Below, one piece after another: positions 1 through 9,100 of a stretch of DNA of 64,000 nt. The notes under the pieces were generated by a model, which made no database searches, was not told the DNA's origin, and saw only the letters and a program-made list of their open reading frames with translations. Made by a program: the position numbers and the translations under genes. The first letter of the stretch is position 1. Every line of letters starts with the position of its first letter. Origin of the DNA: Paracoccaceae bacterium (lineage in GTDB: Bacteria; Pseudomonadota; Alphaproteobacteria; Rhodobacterales; Rhodobacteraceae); contig JALHOL010000002.1 in the NCBI GenBank assembly GCA_022843025.1, forward strand, positions 248,001 to 312,000, read 5' to 3'.

Positions 1-717
1 TGCATCGTTTGCGGCGCGCTGAAGCCCCTTGAACAATTCGATCGCCACAGCGCGCGTGCGAGCGGGCGTCAGGGGGAGTGCTCGCTGTGCAAGCAGGTTT
101 ACAACAGCATCAAGAACCAGACGCGCCTCGTCGAGCAACACCGCGAAGCCAGCCAGAAACGCCGCCTCTATACCCAGTTTGAGCAACCGTCGAAGCTGGA
201 TATCAGGGCGATTTATGACCGTTTCGGTTGCCGGTGCTTCAAGTGCGGCGTCGATCTCGCCGGCGACCTAGAGGCCGGGGCATTGCAGAAGCTAGGTAAT
301 CTCGACCACACGCTCCCGGTTTTCTACCTCTGGCCGCTCACCACCAATAACGCAACCTTGCTCTGCCGCGATCACAACGGGGAAAAGGCCGAGAAGTGGC
401 CAGGAGCTTATTACGAGGACGCGGAACTAAGACGCCTGTCGGCGCTCACCGGTATCGAATATCGGCTGATGGCGGACGCGCCAAATTTCAATCCGGAGGC
501 GCTGGAATGGCTGGGCAAGCCGGAATTTGTCGAAAGCCTATTCGAGAAATTCGCGCGCTACCCGCATGAATTGTTGCGGCTGCGCAACCGCATCCTGGCT
601 ACAACCGGATTCGATTTTCTCGACAGCTCCGCCCGGATTTCCCCCGACTGGCGCAGGAACGCGGACGCCCTGAGGGGCGCTATCGCCGCCGAAACAGAAG
701 ATACTGATGGTGCGTGA
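1..717 (+). CDS. HNH endonuclease, probable restriction enzyme (5' partial)
   Basis: The reading frame is open from base 1, so the start lies outside the window; 238 residues are visible. The visible N-terminus has a zinc-finger-like pair CIVC and CSLC. A second Cys pair (CFKC) precedes an HNH-type core with LDHTLP, TTNN and LCRDHNGEK, which supplies the expected His-Asn-His metal-binding residues. HNH nucleases of this kind cleave DNA and often act as type II restriction enzymes. The gene converges on, and overlaps by 38 bp, a DNA methyltransferase on the other strand, which supports a restriction-modification pair. The specificity cannot be read from the sequence. A homing or phage HNH nuclease is the alternative, but the methyltransferase partner makes restriction more likely. 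Confidence 0.75.
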   Translation, partial: CIVCGALKPLEQFDRHSARASGRQGECSLCKQVYNSIKNQTRLVEQHREASQKRRLYTQFEQPSKLDIRAIYDRFGCRCFKCGVDLAGDLEAGALQKLGNLDHTLPVFYLWPLTTNNATLLCRDHNGEKAEKWPGAYYEDAELRRLSALTGIEYRLMADAPNFNPEALEWLGKPEFVESLFEKFARYPHELLRLRNRILATTGFDFLDSSARISPDWRRNADALRGAIAAETEDTDGA

Positions 718-3379
718 CCGTTCCTTTGTCGCGTATGCCGTGGCTTTCACAATGCTCGACGCTCTCGGCGAATGAATCGATAAGATCGAGATGCGCGCTG
801 CCTACTGCTGTGAGGGCGGCTGCCATATCGCATTTCGCGCTCTTGCCCAGATGAACGGCAAAGTATCCGCCCGGCTTCAATCGCGCAGCACCCTGGGAAA
901 ATATGGAATCGTAGATTGCGAAACTACGCTTCTGTCTTTCATCGACGAACGTTGCCGGTTTTTCGGCAAAGTCACAGGCCTCCCAGCCCGCGAACCATAA
1001 GCGCATCCAATTGGCGGTATGAAACCGCGTGCTGTCAAAGAAAGGCGGCGACGTAATGATGGCGTCAAGATCGGCAACTTCGTCCGGCCATGCAGCCGTG
1101 GCATCCTGAAAGTACGACTTGCCCTGCGGCAGGTCTTCGCCCGCTGCTTCGCGTAGCGCGCGATCCACCTTTTTCTGCACCCGGTCGATGACTCCGCGAT
1201 ACTCAAATTCCCCGGTCGGCGCGAAGGGCGTGATCGGGTGGGAACGGCGGCTCAGGGCATAAGGGCGGTTACCATGAAGCACATGCAGGAGAGCGGAAAA
1301 AACCAGCGCCTCCGATCCGGTCAAAGGCGGATTCTTGATGAAGAAATCCCGTGCCGCGACGATTTCTTTAAGCGTTTCGGGATGAAAATAGGACGGCAAG
1401 GTACCGTTGAAACGAATGCGGTCCAGGGCGGCGAGATCAACAGCCTTGGTACGCCGCTTGCCGATATGGAGCCGGAGCTCCTCTATGACAGAATTTACAG
1501 AAACGCGATTGACCGGTTCGAGTTTCGCACGGGATATGGCGATGGCTGCGGGGCTGATATCAAAGCCGAAAGCGGTGTGCTCTTGCAGGCGAGCCTCGAA
1601 GGGAATTGATCCCACGCCGGAGAACGGGTCGAGAAGACGCCCCCCCTGATCGGGCAACAGCGCGTGCGTCAACGTGTGCGCGATCGATGCTTTCAGCTTG
1701 CCTTGGTAGGAACACAGGGAATGCCAGGGATGGCCCCAATTCCTTTTCGCCATGACGCCGCGCTGATGGGGAAGCGTCTCTCGAAACAGGTTCCACTTTT
1801 CGATGCGGTGGTCAGCTTTCGCCCGCGCGCTTTTGGTTGCGCGGGCGCTCCCGCTCGTCTTGACTGTCCTGGTCGCAAGGGGACGAAACACCTGAAGGGT
1901 TTGCGAAAGCTTGCTGCCGCCCCGCGACTGGCGTTCCCGCAACACGACCAGTTCGGAACGGCTGAACCCGTTTTCAGCCATAAGATCGCAGATAATGTCG
2001 TGCGTAGGCACCCAGATATCGCCGTAGCATGAGTCGCCCAGATCGATGGCGACCACTGTGTCCTTGTGTGATACGGCTTTGAAGTTCTGAAGGACTACGG
2101 CCATTTCCCGGAAATAGGCCTCAACCATCATGGGAATGCGCTGATCGTAGGCATCTTCCTCCAGCGCCCTGATTGTGTCCATCAGCGACGACGGCAACGC
2201 TCCCACGCCGTTGCCGCGCGACTTTCCAACCGTTACGTCGTTAATGCCAGAGGTAATTGCGGCATCGCGGTAAGTCCGCAGCTGATTTTTGACGCTGAGT
2301 TGCCGCAGGAACCATAGCTCAAGCTTCGTATTCCGAAAGTAGTTTGTGCCGTTCAGATAGGGCGGACTCGTGATGATAGCGTCCACGGGCGTCGATAGAT
2401 TTGCCGAAAGCTGACGCGCATCGGCACCGATAAACTGAACCGTCCCGCTGGCTGCCTCGGCGTCGATAAGGTCACTGGCGATAATGCGTAAACTCTCTTG
2501 GAGCGCGGATAAGAAGCAGGGCCTCTCGCGGGAGAGCTCCTGCGTTGTCCTGAACCGGAGATCGCCCCTTCGGATCATCAACGATCCAGGCACAAGGCTG
2601 CGCAGAACCGCGACCGTGAACAGTACGCTTAGCGCCGGATTGTCGGCAGAGAGCTTGTCGGCAGTCGCACGCGCGCGAAGGATTTGATTGAATGATGTAT
2701 CATCGAACGAGGGCCGACCTGAGAAAGCAGCTTCGTAAGCGTCCCGCAACGTGACATCTGGAAGCGCGCTTTTGAGGGTGCGCGGCAGGTCGTCGTGAAT
2801 CGCAAGCAGCCGTTTAGACAGTTCGTGTCGCTTGAGTGAGGACATTGCCAGAGCCGATGCCTTGGCACTGATGACAAACTGGCAGACCGGATTTACCTCG
2901 GTGTATAGTGCGTGTCGGCCATGAAGGGCGGAGACTAGGGCTGTCGTACCCGAGCCGCAGAAAGGGTCTAGAATGGTCTTAGCTGTAGGTGCAAATGCTT
3001 TAATGATCGAGCTAACGAAATCTGGCGAGTACCCTTCAAGGTATGGGTACCAATCGTGCAGCGGACTGCCTTTCCCACCCCGGAAAGTTGCTTGCAGGCC
3101 GGAGTTGCGGTCGCCGATTTTGCCTCGAGCATAACCGTTCGCATTCTTAGCAATCAACATACGGGCGTATGTCGAAACAGGACTTTTTGCCTTTTCAGCA
3201 GCTTCTACCAATTCCGAGAACAACTCGAGGCCAATGAGTTGTCTAAGACGATGACTGCTGAGGGGTTTTACAAACTCGAAAAGATCGGCCTCTGCTTCAG
3301 GAAAGGACAGCGTCAGGCCAGATTTAGCGCTGGGGGCCGAAGGGTAATCCCTAAAGTATACTGTCTTTGAAAGCTGCAC
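680..3379 (-). CDS. Double-domain DNA methyltransferase (restriction-modification)
   Basis: This 899-residue protein has two complete amino-methyltransferase modules in tandem. Module 1 has the AdoMet motif DPFCGSGTT (residues 138-146) and the catalytic motif TSPPY (337-341). Module 2 has DPFSGVGS (584-591) and TSPPF (776-780). SPPY/SPPF motifs mark N4-cytosine or N6-adenine methyltransferases, so two bases, perhaps one on each strand of an asymmetric site, could be modified. Start is GTG with AGGGGGT about 6 bases upstream. The gene overlaps the HNH nuclease tail-to-tail. Protection of the host from that nuclease is the likely role. The family is clear; the target base and sequence are not. 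Confidence 0.85.
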   Translation of the reverse strand: MQLSKTVYFRDYPSAPSAKSGLTLSFPEAEADLFEFVKPLSSHRLRQLIGLELFSELVEAAEKAKSPVSTYARMLIAKNANGYARGKIGDRNSGLQATFRGGKGSPLHDWYPYLEGYSPDFVSSIIKAFAPTAKTILDPFCGSGTTALVSALHGRHALYTEVNPVCQFVISAKASALAMSSLKRHELSKRLLAIHDDLPRTLKSALPDVTLRDAYEAAFSGRPSFDDTSFNQILRARATADKLSADNPALSVLFTVAVLRSLVPGSLMIRRGDLRFRTTQELSRERPCFLSALQESLRIIASDLIDAEAASGTVQFIGADARQLSANLSTPVDAIITSPPYLNGTNYFRNTKLELWFLRQLSVKNQLRTYRDAAITSGINDVTVGKSRGNGVGALPSSLMDTIRALEEDAYDQRIPMMVEAYFREMAVVLQNFKAVSHKDTVVAIDLGDSCYGDIWVPTHDIICDLMAENGFSRSELVVLRERQSRGGSKLSQTLQVFRPLATRTVKTSGSARATKSARAKADHRIEKWNLFRETLPHQRGVMAKRNWGHPWHSLCSYQGKLKASIAHTLTHALLPDQGGRLLDPFSGVGSIPFEARLQEHTAFGFDISPAAIAISRAKLEPVNRVSVNSVIEELRLHIGKRRTKAVDLAALDRIRFNGTLPSYFHPETLKEIVAARDFFIKNPPLTGSEALVFSALLHVLHGNRPYALSRRSHPITPFAPTGEFEYRGVIDRVQKKVDRALREAAGEDLPQGKSYFQDATAAWPDEVADLDAIITSPPFFDSTRFHTANWMRLWFAGWEACDFAEKPATFVDERQKRSFAIYDSIFSQGAARLKPGGYFAVHLGKSAKCDMAAALTAVGSAHLDLIDSFAESVEHCESHGIRDKGTVTHHQYLLFRRR

Positions 3380-3851
3380 GGATCACCCCCTGGAGAAGAG
3401 TGTATCTACCTTAGACCGGTCGAGACGGCAACAGCAAACTGAACCTACCGTTGCTCATATGCGTCCGATTGCGCGGGCAAAGGGGCTGAACATTGTTTCG
3501 TCATCGAGGGCGGCGGCGGTCAGTCGTTGCGCGAGTTGATGGCAGCGATCGAGGCGCGCTGCGCAGTAACCACGAACTGATCTTAACGGTTCACGAGGCC
3601 ATCGCGAAAGCCTTGGGCGAGGGCCTGCCTAGCGCGATGGGCGCACTCATTAATGACCGTCTGGACCATGCAACTTTGCGCTTCAATGGCCTGGCCACGG
3701 TGCCCGCGATCCACGAGGGCCTGCAGTCCGAGGTCAGAGGCGTCCATTTTTTGCTTCAACTTGATGCGGGTGTAGCCAGTCGCCGGAACTGACCTTTGTC
3801 ACAATTGGATCATCGATCCTCACGTTGGTTTGACCGGCTCTGATTTGGACA
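3380..3851. other. Intergenic stretch with possible gene remnant
   Basis: About 470 bases between the methyltransferase start and the integrase control region. A plus-strand frame at 3493-3792 (99 codons) is open but has no visible ribosome binding site and no recognisable motif. A minus-strand frame over the same bases also stays open for about 60 codons. I cannot assign either frame. The stretch may be a decayed gene or non-coding DNA. The methyltransferase promoter must lie in its left part. Confidence 0.3.
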
Positions 3852-3872
3852 TTTCATCATAAGCTGATGAAA
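3852..3872. promoter_or_regulatory. Inverted repeat upstream of integrase (possible operator)
   Basis: The sequence TTTCATCA-TAAGC-TGATGAAA forms perfect 8-bp arms around a 5-base spacer. It lies 27 bases before a consensus -10 hexamer, where a repressor would block RNA polymerase. A role as binding site for the element's own regulator is inferred. Confidence 0.5.
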
Positions 3873-3898
3873 GATCAAGATTTTTTTCGAGTTATGCC

Positions 3899-3904
3899 TA
3901 TAAT
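3899..3904 (+). promoter_or_regulatory. Putative -10 box of the integrase promoter
   Basis: A perfect TATAAT is followed 25 bases later by the integrase ATG, with a strong AAGGAGGT ribosome binding site between them. No good -35 hexamer is seen 17 bases upstream, so the promoter may be weak or activator-dependent. Confidence 0.5.
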
Positions 3905-3928
3905 GGACTTTGGCCAAAAGGAGGTCAC

Positions 3929-5104
3929 ATGCCAAACCTACGTCTCACCCGCCGTACCGTCGATGACATTCCACATGCGTCAAGCGGCCAAGTCCTTTAC
4001 CGCGACACCATGCTCACCGGCTTCGGTCTGCGCGTCGGCACACGTTCGAAGGTTTACTTTGTCGAAGGTCAAGTTGGCGGCCAGACCCGCCGCGCCAGCA
4101 TCGGCCGCGCTGACCTTTTCGCCCCTGAGATCGCACGCAAAAAGGCGCTGGCTCTACTGGGTGAGATGGCCGAGGGCCGGAGTCCTACCGACGAAAAGGG
4201 AAAGGGCAAAGTGGAGAGCGTCACTTTGGCCACTGCCTTTGATCAGTTCTTCGCTGCCCGTGACAAGCTGTCACCAATCACGATTGCCAACTACAAGCGC
4301 ACCGTCAACCTCTACCTTAAGGCTTGGGCCACCAAGCCTCTGCACGAGATCACCCGCAAAATGGTTCTTGCTAAGCATCAGGAGATCGCCAAGGCGCGGG
4401 GCGAAGTAACGGCCAACAATGTGATGCGGCACCTGCGCTCTGTCTACAACTTCGCGGCGGCGGCACAGGATGGTTTCCCGCCGAATCCGGTTCTGATCCT
4501 GTCACAGGCGCGGGCATGGTATCGGGAAAAGCGGCGGCGAACCTTGGTCACGGCGCTGGATCTTCCGATGTGGTGGAAGGTGGTGATGGCCGAACCGGAC
4601 TATTCCCGCGACTTCCTGCTGACGGTACTGTTCACTGGGATGCGCCAGAGTGAAGTGCTGGCATTGCGCTGGGACAATATCGACCTGAAGGCAAAGACAC
4701 TGCACTTGCCCAGCACCAAGAACGGCGATCCCTTGACGCTGCCACTTTCCGAGTTCCTCGCCCAACTGCTTTCCGGTCGCGCGGATGCCTCCACCGGTTC
4801 GCCCTGGGTGTTTCCGGGGCCGGGCAAGAGCGGCCACCTTATCGAGACGAAGAAGTTCCTGCAGCGAGTAGCCGCCGGGGCGGGGGTCAGCTTCACGCTG
4901 CATGACCTTCGCCGTACCTTCATTACCATCGCTGAAAGCCTTGACGTGCCCTACTACGCCCTCAAGCGCCTGCTGAACCACCGGACGTCAGGCGACGTAA
5001 CCGGCGGCTACATTGTGATCAACGCCGAACGCTTGCGGGAGCCGGTAGAACTCGTGGCGCAGCGTATTCTTGAACTGAAGGAGCCGCAGGACGGAGGCTT
5101 GTAA
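3929..5104 (+). CDS. int: P4-type tyrosine recombinase/integrase
   Basis: This 391-residue site-specific recombinase integrates and excises the element. An N-terminal arm-binding domain (about 1-90, with GFGLRV as in P4-like integrases) is followed by a core-binding SAM-like domain (about 97-190) and a catalytic domain. The catalytic residues are all visible: R239 (GMRQSE), K264 (STKNGD), H325 and R328 (LHDLRRT), H351 (LLNHRT) and nucleophile Y361 (GGY). The gene therefore looks active. The start is fixed by an excellent AAGGAGGT site. It precedes the AlpA-like and primase-helicase genes, the usual order in P4-like satellites and small integrative elements. A duplicated tRNA half lies 4.5 kb downstream. 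Confidence 0.95.
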   Translation: MPNLRLTRRTVDDIPHASSGQVLYRDTMLTGFGLRVGTRSKVYFVEGQVGGQTRRASIGRADLFAPEIARKKALALLGEMAEGRSPTDEKGKGKVESVTLATAFDQFFAARDKLSPITIANYKRTVNLYLKAWATKPLHEITRKMVLAKHQEIAKARGEVTANNVMRHLRSVYNFAAAAQDGFPPNPVLILSQARAWYREKRRRTLVTALDLPMWWKVVMAEPDYSRDFLLTVLFTGMRQSEVLALRWDNIDLKAKTLHLPSTKNGDPLTLPLSEFLAQLLSGRADASTGSPWVFPGPGKSGHLIETKKFLQRVAAGAGVSFTLHDLRRTFITIAESLDVPYYALKRLLNHRTSGDVTGGYIVINAERLREPVELVAQRILELKEPQDGGL

Positions 5105-5532
5105 CGTCGGCGGGCTTGCGGTCGATGTCCCGCAAACCCTGCCCTGGCGGAGTCGCGTTCTGAGCAAAACGCGCTAGTCCTCGCTTCTCTGGGTGGACCA
5201 TCTCTTTATCGACTGATCCTGCAGTTTCGGCATACGCGCGCGGGCGTATGTTGGACAGTTTTGGATCGCCCGGAATCCAAACGAGTTCTGATTGACAGGA
5301 GCATGGCGCGGTGACCATCGTGAGTATGAAGAGAACCGCGAGGCGGGGCGACGCCCGCACGTGGCGGTGGGAGTCCGCGCGAAACGGGTGATGATAATCC
5401 ACGAAAGTGGCCGTCATAAGCGGGTAGTCCCGTCCGAGGTCCAGGGCCTAAAGAGAAACAGCGTCAGGGGCGTTGGGTTCTCGGCGAAGCTTCCAAAATA
5501 ATCTGGCCCCCCTACAGACGGGAATTTTCACC
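5105..5532. other. Intergenic stretch, no convincing gene
   Basis: About 430 bases between the integrase and the AlpA-like gene. Short open frames on both strands lack ribosome binding sites and motifs. It probably holds the promoter for the AlpA/primase unit, but no clear -10/-35 pair was found. Confidence 0.4.
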
Positions 5533-5814
5533 ATGTTTGATGCCGAGCATCAATGTGCCGATAAGGCACGCCCCGCACAGAACGTATCGACTAAATCCAC
5601 CACCAAGGAGCTTCTGACCACGAAAGAAGTCGCCAACCTTACCGGGTTCAGCGCGTCCTATTTTGAGAAGGCCCGCATCTACGGCTATGGGCCGAAGTTC
5701 CTTCGTGTTCAGTCCACCGGCAAGACTGGCAAAATTCTTTATCGCCGTGCTGCGGTGGAGAACTGGCTTGCTGCCCAGGAATGTGATCCGGAGGTCCGCA
5801 ACTATGGCCGGTAA
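5533..5814 (+). CDS. AlpA/MerR-like helix-turn-helix protein (excisionase or regulator)
   Basis: A 93-residue protein with one winged helix-turn-helix. The recognisable part is LLTTKEVANLTGFSASYFEK, then a loop with YGYGPKFLRV and the YRRAAVENWL end typical of AlpA/excisionase-like DNA-binding proteins. The frame extends upstream to a TTG, but the ATG at 5533 gives a normal-sized protein. It overlaps the primase-helicase gene by 11 bp, and the GGAGG for that gene lies inside it, so the two are translated together. In P4-like elements such proteins act as excisionase or activator of excision; which applies here is inferred. Confidence 0.75.
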   Translation: MFDAEHQCADKARPAQNVSTKSTTKELLTTKEVANLTGFSASYFEKARIYGYGPKFLRVQSTGKTGKILYRRAAVENWLAAQECDPEVRNYGR

Positions 5815-8101
5815 TCTGAAACCCAACCCCGCTCGCGCTATCGAGTTCCTGCACTGGCTGAACTCAGAATCGCCCATCCATCTTGAGTCTATGGCGAGCC
5901 GCGACAGCGTCAAGCCGATCGCGAAGCAGTTCTCGGTTGAGGCCAGGGGCCTTGCGTCCGAGTTTGTAGCATCCGGCAATTCTGATGACCTTCAGCGCAA
6001 CATGTACTTCTTGCCAAACGCTGAGTTCTTGAAAGGCGAGCGGAAGAAAGCAAACCTGTCCGCCGTCCGCTTCCTGCACGTTGATCTGGACTACAAGGAC
6101 TTTCCGGGTGATCTGAAGGCGCAGGAGGACCGCGTAATGGCCCTCCTTTGCGATAAGAAGGTGCGCCCAAAGGGCGTGCCGGAACCTACTGCGATTTGGT
6201 TCACAGGGGGCGGTTGTCAGGCGCTCTGGCGTCTTGATGTCTCGCTGGATATCGAGCAGGCGGAGGAATTAAACAAGGCGCTTCTGCTCGCCCTCCAAGG
6301 CGGGCCTGGGACCCACAACGCCGATCGGTTGCTGCGCCTGCCGTGGACCACGAACTGGCTCAATGACAAGAAGCGTGCGGCGGGGCGCGAGCCTGCGCTT
6401 GCGTTCCACTTCGAGCCCCTAACGTTCGATCAGCCGCCGCGCACGTACCCCGTGGAGGCGTTCCAGCTTAAACTGCCCAAGGCGTCGGGCTCGACGGCTG
6501 CGCAACAGCCCAGCAATCCTGAATCGCCTATGCAGATCGACACGTTACCCCTGCCCGCCAATCTTTCCGAAATCCTGCCGTCCGAACCGGACTGGGTGGA
6601 GGCCATCGTTACGGGCAATAACCCGCCGGGCAAAGCTTACGCGTCCCGGTCGGAGTTGGTCTTAGCCAGCGTTCTGTGGATGCTGGCGCGTGGCGTGGAG
6701 CCGGGGCATGTGATGTCGATCATCTTGTCGGCAGACCTTGGGATCAGCGCCCATGTGTTGGAGAACCCCAACCCGGTTGCCTACGCCCGACGCCAGATTG
6801 AGCGGGCCATGTCGGCCATTACCATCCGCTCCGGGGGGTGGCCGATCCGGGACAGCGAAGGTCGTCCGGTCAAGAACGCGGCGAAGAACGTGCGCTATGC
6901 GCTTGCGGTTCTTGGCGTAGACGCCCAGCGCAACACCTTCACCCAAGCCGACGAGTTCCGCGGGTATGGGCTGGACGGACGCGACCTAAACGACATCGCG
7001 GAAATCTTGGCCAGCGCTTTCGCGCGGGACCTGGACTTCGCAGCAACACCCGCTGCCATCAAACGCGAGCTGTTGGCGATTGCGCACGAGCAACAGTACC
7101 ATCCGGTGGAGGACTATCTGGACGGCCTCGTGTGGGATGGCAAGCCGCGCATTGACACGTGGTTGGCCGACTACTGCGGCGCCGACGACAGCGACCTTAA
7201 CCGAGAGTTCGGCAGCAAGTTGCTGATTGCCGGGGTTCGCCGGATCCGCCATCCGGGGTGCAAGTTCGACACCATGCTAGTGCTGGAAGGTGCGCAAGGG
7301 GCTGGCAAGTCCCGTCTAGCGCAAATGTTGGCGGTGCGGGATGAATGGTTCTGTGGCAGCCTTGACCTCAAGAGCGACGACAAAACCAAGGCCGAGCTGC
7401 TGGCGCGGGCGTGGATCGTGGAATGCCAAGAGTTGGACGGTCTGAACAAGGCCACCAGCCAGAGCCTGAAGCGATTTCTCAGCACTGCCATTGATACGTT
7501 CAGGCGGGCCTATGGGCGTGATGCAGGTGAATACCGGCGGCACTGCATAATCCTTGGGACTACCAACGAGGGGGCGTATCTGCGCGACCTAACTGGCAAC
7601 CGGCGCATCTGGCCGGTCGTGGTCAGGCGCATCGACCTTGCCCGGTTCGGTGCCGATGTTCACCAACTCTGGGCCGAGGCAGCGGTGCGGGAGGCGGCAG
7701 GCGATTCGATCACCCTGTCGCCGCACCTGTGGGCCGCAGCCGCCGAGGTGCAGGGCAAGCGGATGGTCGAAGATGCGTATGCCGACGTTCTGGAAGACAC
7801 CTTTGCGGAACTGACAGGGCGGGTATCCATGGACAGCATAAAGCTGCTGCTTGGGGTCGATACGGCGCGCATGTCGCCCACCGACACACGCCGGATCAAG
7901 TCGGTCATGGCCGGGCTGGGGTGGGATTATGGCACCCATCACCTGCACGACCTCGGACAGCGGGAGAAGGCCCAGCGTAAGGGTTTTGCCCGTGGCAACA
8001 TCGACGAACGCACGGTCGAGTTCATCGCCCGGCGGATCGACGGAGGAGTCGTGGTGATCAACCATCTCGACACTCCGCACCGCGAGGAACCCCCATTTTG
8101 A
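5804..8101 (+). CDS. Bifunctional primase-helicase (AEP-like primase plus VirE/SF3 helicase)
   Basis: A 765-residue replication protein. The N-terminal half looks like an archaeo-eukaryotic-type primase of the RepB/prim-pol kind: DLD at residues 94-96, TGGGCQALW (134-142) and RLLRLPWTTNW (175-185). The C-terminal half is a VirE-family superfamily 3 ATPase, with Walker A GAQGAGKS (496-503), a Walker B-like stretch ending in ECQELD, and GTTNEGAYLRD and NRRIWPV typical of this family. It would unwind and prime element DNA. The ATG at 5804 is preceded by GGAGG 9 bases upstream; the longer frame starting at 5663 lacks such a site and overlaps the AlpA gene more. A terminator follows. Confidence 0.9.
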   Translation: MAGNLKPNPARAIEFLHWLNSESPIHLESMASRDSVKPIAKQFSVEARGLASEFVASGNSDDLQRNMYFLPNAEFLKGERKKANLSAVRFLHVDLDYKDFPGDLKAQEDRVMALLCDKKVRPKGVPEPTAIWFTGGGCQALWRLDVSLDIEQAEELNKALLLALQGGPGTHNADRLLRLPWTTNWLNDKKRAAGREPALAFHFEPLTFDQPPRTYPVEAFQLKLPKASGSTAAQQPSNPESPMQIDTLPLPANLSEILPSEPDWVEAIVTGNNPPGKAYASRSELVLASVLWMLARGVEPGHVMSIILSADLGISAHVLENPNPVAYARRQIERAMSAITIRSGGWPIRDSEGRPVKNAAKNVRYALAVLGVDAQRNTFTQADEFRGYGLDGRDLNDIAEILASAFARDLDFAATPAAIKRELLAIAHEQQYHPVEDYLDGLVWDGKPRIDTWLADYCGADDSDLNREFGSKLLIAGVRRIRHPGCKFDTMLVLEGAQGAGKSRLAQMLAVRDEWFCGSLDLKSDDKTKAELLARAWIVECQELDGLNKATSQSLKRFLSTAIDTFRRAYGRDAGEYRRHCIILGTTNEGAYLRDLTGNRRIWPVVVRRIDLARFGADVHQLWAEAAVREAAGDSITLSPHLWAAAAEVQGKRMVEDAYADVLEDTFAELTGRVSMDSIKLLLGVDTARMSPTDTRRIKSVMAGLGWDYGTHHLHDLGQREKAQRKGFARGNIDERTVEFIARRIDGGVVVINHLDTPHREEPPF

Positions 8102-8156
8102 CCGGCGGGGCGTACCATGTAACGTAACATAAGGCCCAAACTGGCCTGCACTACCC

Positions 8157-8187
8157 GGCGGGGCGCCAAGGTGCCCCGCCTTTTTGT
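8157..8187 (+). terminator. Rho-independent terminator after primase-helicase
   Basis: GGCGGGGC pairs with GCCCCGCC around an 8-base loop (8157-8180) and is followed by TTTTTGTTTTT. It lies 55 bases after the primase-helicase stop. Confidence 0.85.
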
Positions 8188-8716
8188 TTTTGACCCTTCC
8201 GAGCTAAGTTACGGTTACAAGTTACAAAATCTCTAATTCAGATCGTTAACTCAAAACCCACTGGAAAGCGCTAGCTGCGCCGTTAGGGCATGTGCAGGGC
8301 CAGCTTAGGCCCCCAAGGCACCCGGCAGCCCTTAACGCCCCTGTACGGGCCGCTGCGCGCGCCGTAGGTGGATGTAACAGGCCGGGTTAACCATCATAGT
8401 TCAATTTTAGCGTCCGCCATCCGCCGCTTTATGGAAAATGCTGGATTCTTACTTCGATGGTGCTGCGCAGCATTGCACCAACCCCGTTCGGCGCTACTAC
8501 CTATCGGAACACTCGGTAGATGCAGTGGCCTAGGTGCATGGTGCCCCTTTCACGACTGCCGGAAACTTTGGCCACTCATGGTTTCAACTCTAACGCACGT
8601 CCATAGAAATGTTCTTTTCAACAGTCCTCTCACTGTAGACCAAACGGCCTCCCAAAAAATCTTTCAACGCGAATATCTTTACGCCAGTGCCGCACGAACA
8701 GCGGCGTTCGCCTTCA
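8188..8716. other. Non-coding stretch in element
   Basis: About 530 bases with no supported gene. The plus-strand frame at 8368-8757 lacks a ribosome binding site and runs antisense into the zinc-ribbon gene. No iterons or clear origin repeats were recognised, although an origin used by the adjacent primase-helicase could lie here. Confidence 0.35.
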
Positions 8717-9100
8717 TCACGCTTTTCGGCGCTTTTTCGGTTTGGTGGCGACCGTAGCCTTGCGTTCTGTTCCGGGTTTCCAAGAATGCCCGCATACCAT
8801 GCAGGAAAGGTAGATCTTTCGGCTTCCAAAGAATCCAGCCAAGAACCCAGCGGGACCTAAGGCTACTCCACCGACAACTGCTTTCCCAAGACCGAACCCG
8901 GCCTTGTTTGATGTGATGGATGTGCTTCGGCACTTAGGGCACCTTGGGACAATCTCCGCACTCTTGGTCGATGCCTTCATTGGCTTAGCGTCGTCATTGC
9001 AGGTTGGCGAAAACCGCTCAATGAAGGCGCTGCTGCACCCACAACGAATGCACTTACCATCTTGAATGGAATGTGTTGGGATAGCCGAGGAATTTGACAT
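8717..9100 (-). CDS. Small zinc-ribbon protein with membrane hairpin
   Basis: This 127-residue protein has an N-terminal CIRCG, a central ribbon starting CPKC and closing with CMVCGH, and between these last two a Gly/Ala-rich hydrophobic segment (about residues 70-90, LGKAVVGGVALGPAGFLAGF). The arrangement of ribbon, glycine-rich hairpin, ribbon resembles small zinc-ribbon proteins seen in prophages and mobile elements. The C-terminus is very basic (KPKKRRKA). It is the only gene in the element on the minus strand after the integrase. I know of no established function. Membrane insertion is inferred from hydrophobicity. Confidence 0.65.
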   Translation of the reverse strand: MSNSSAIPTHSIQDGKCIRCGCSSAFIERFSPTCNDDAKPMKASTKSAEIVPRCPKCRSTSITSNKAGFGLGKAVVGGVALGPAGFLAGFFGSRKIYLSCMVCGHSWKPGTERKATVATKPKKRRKA

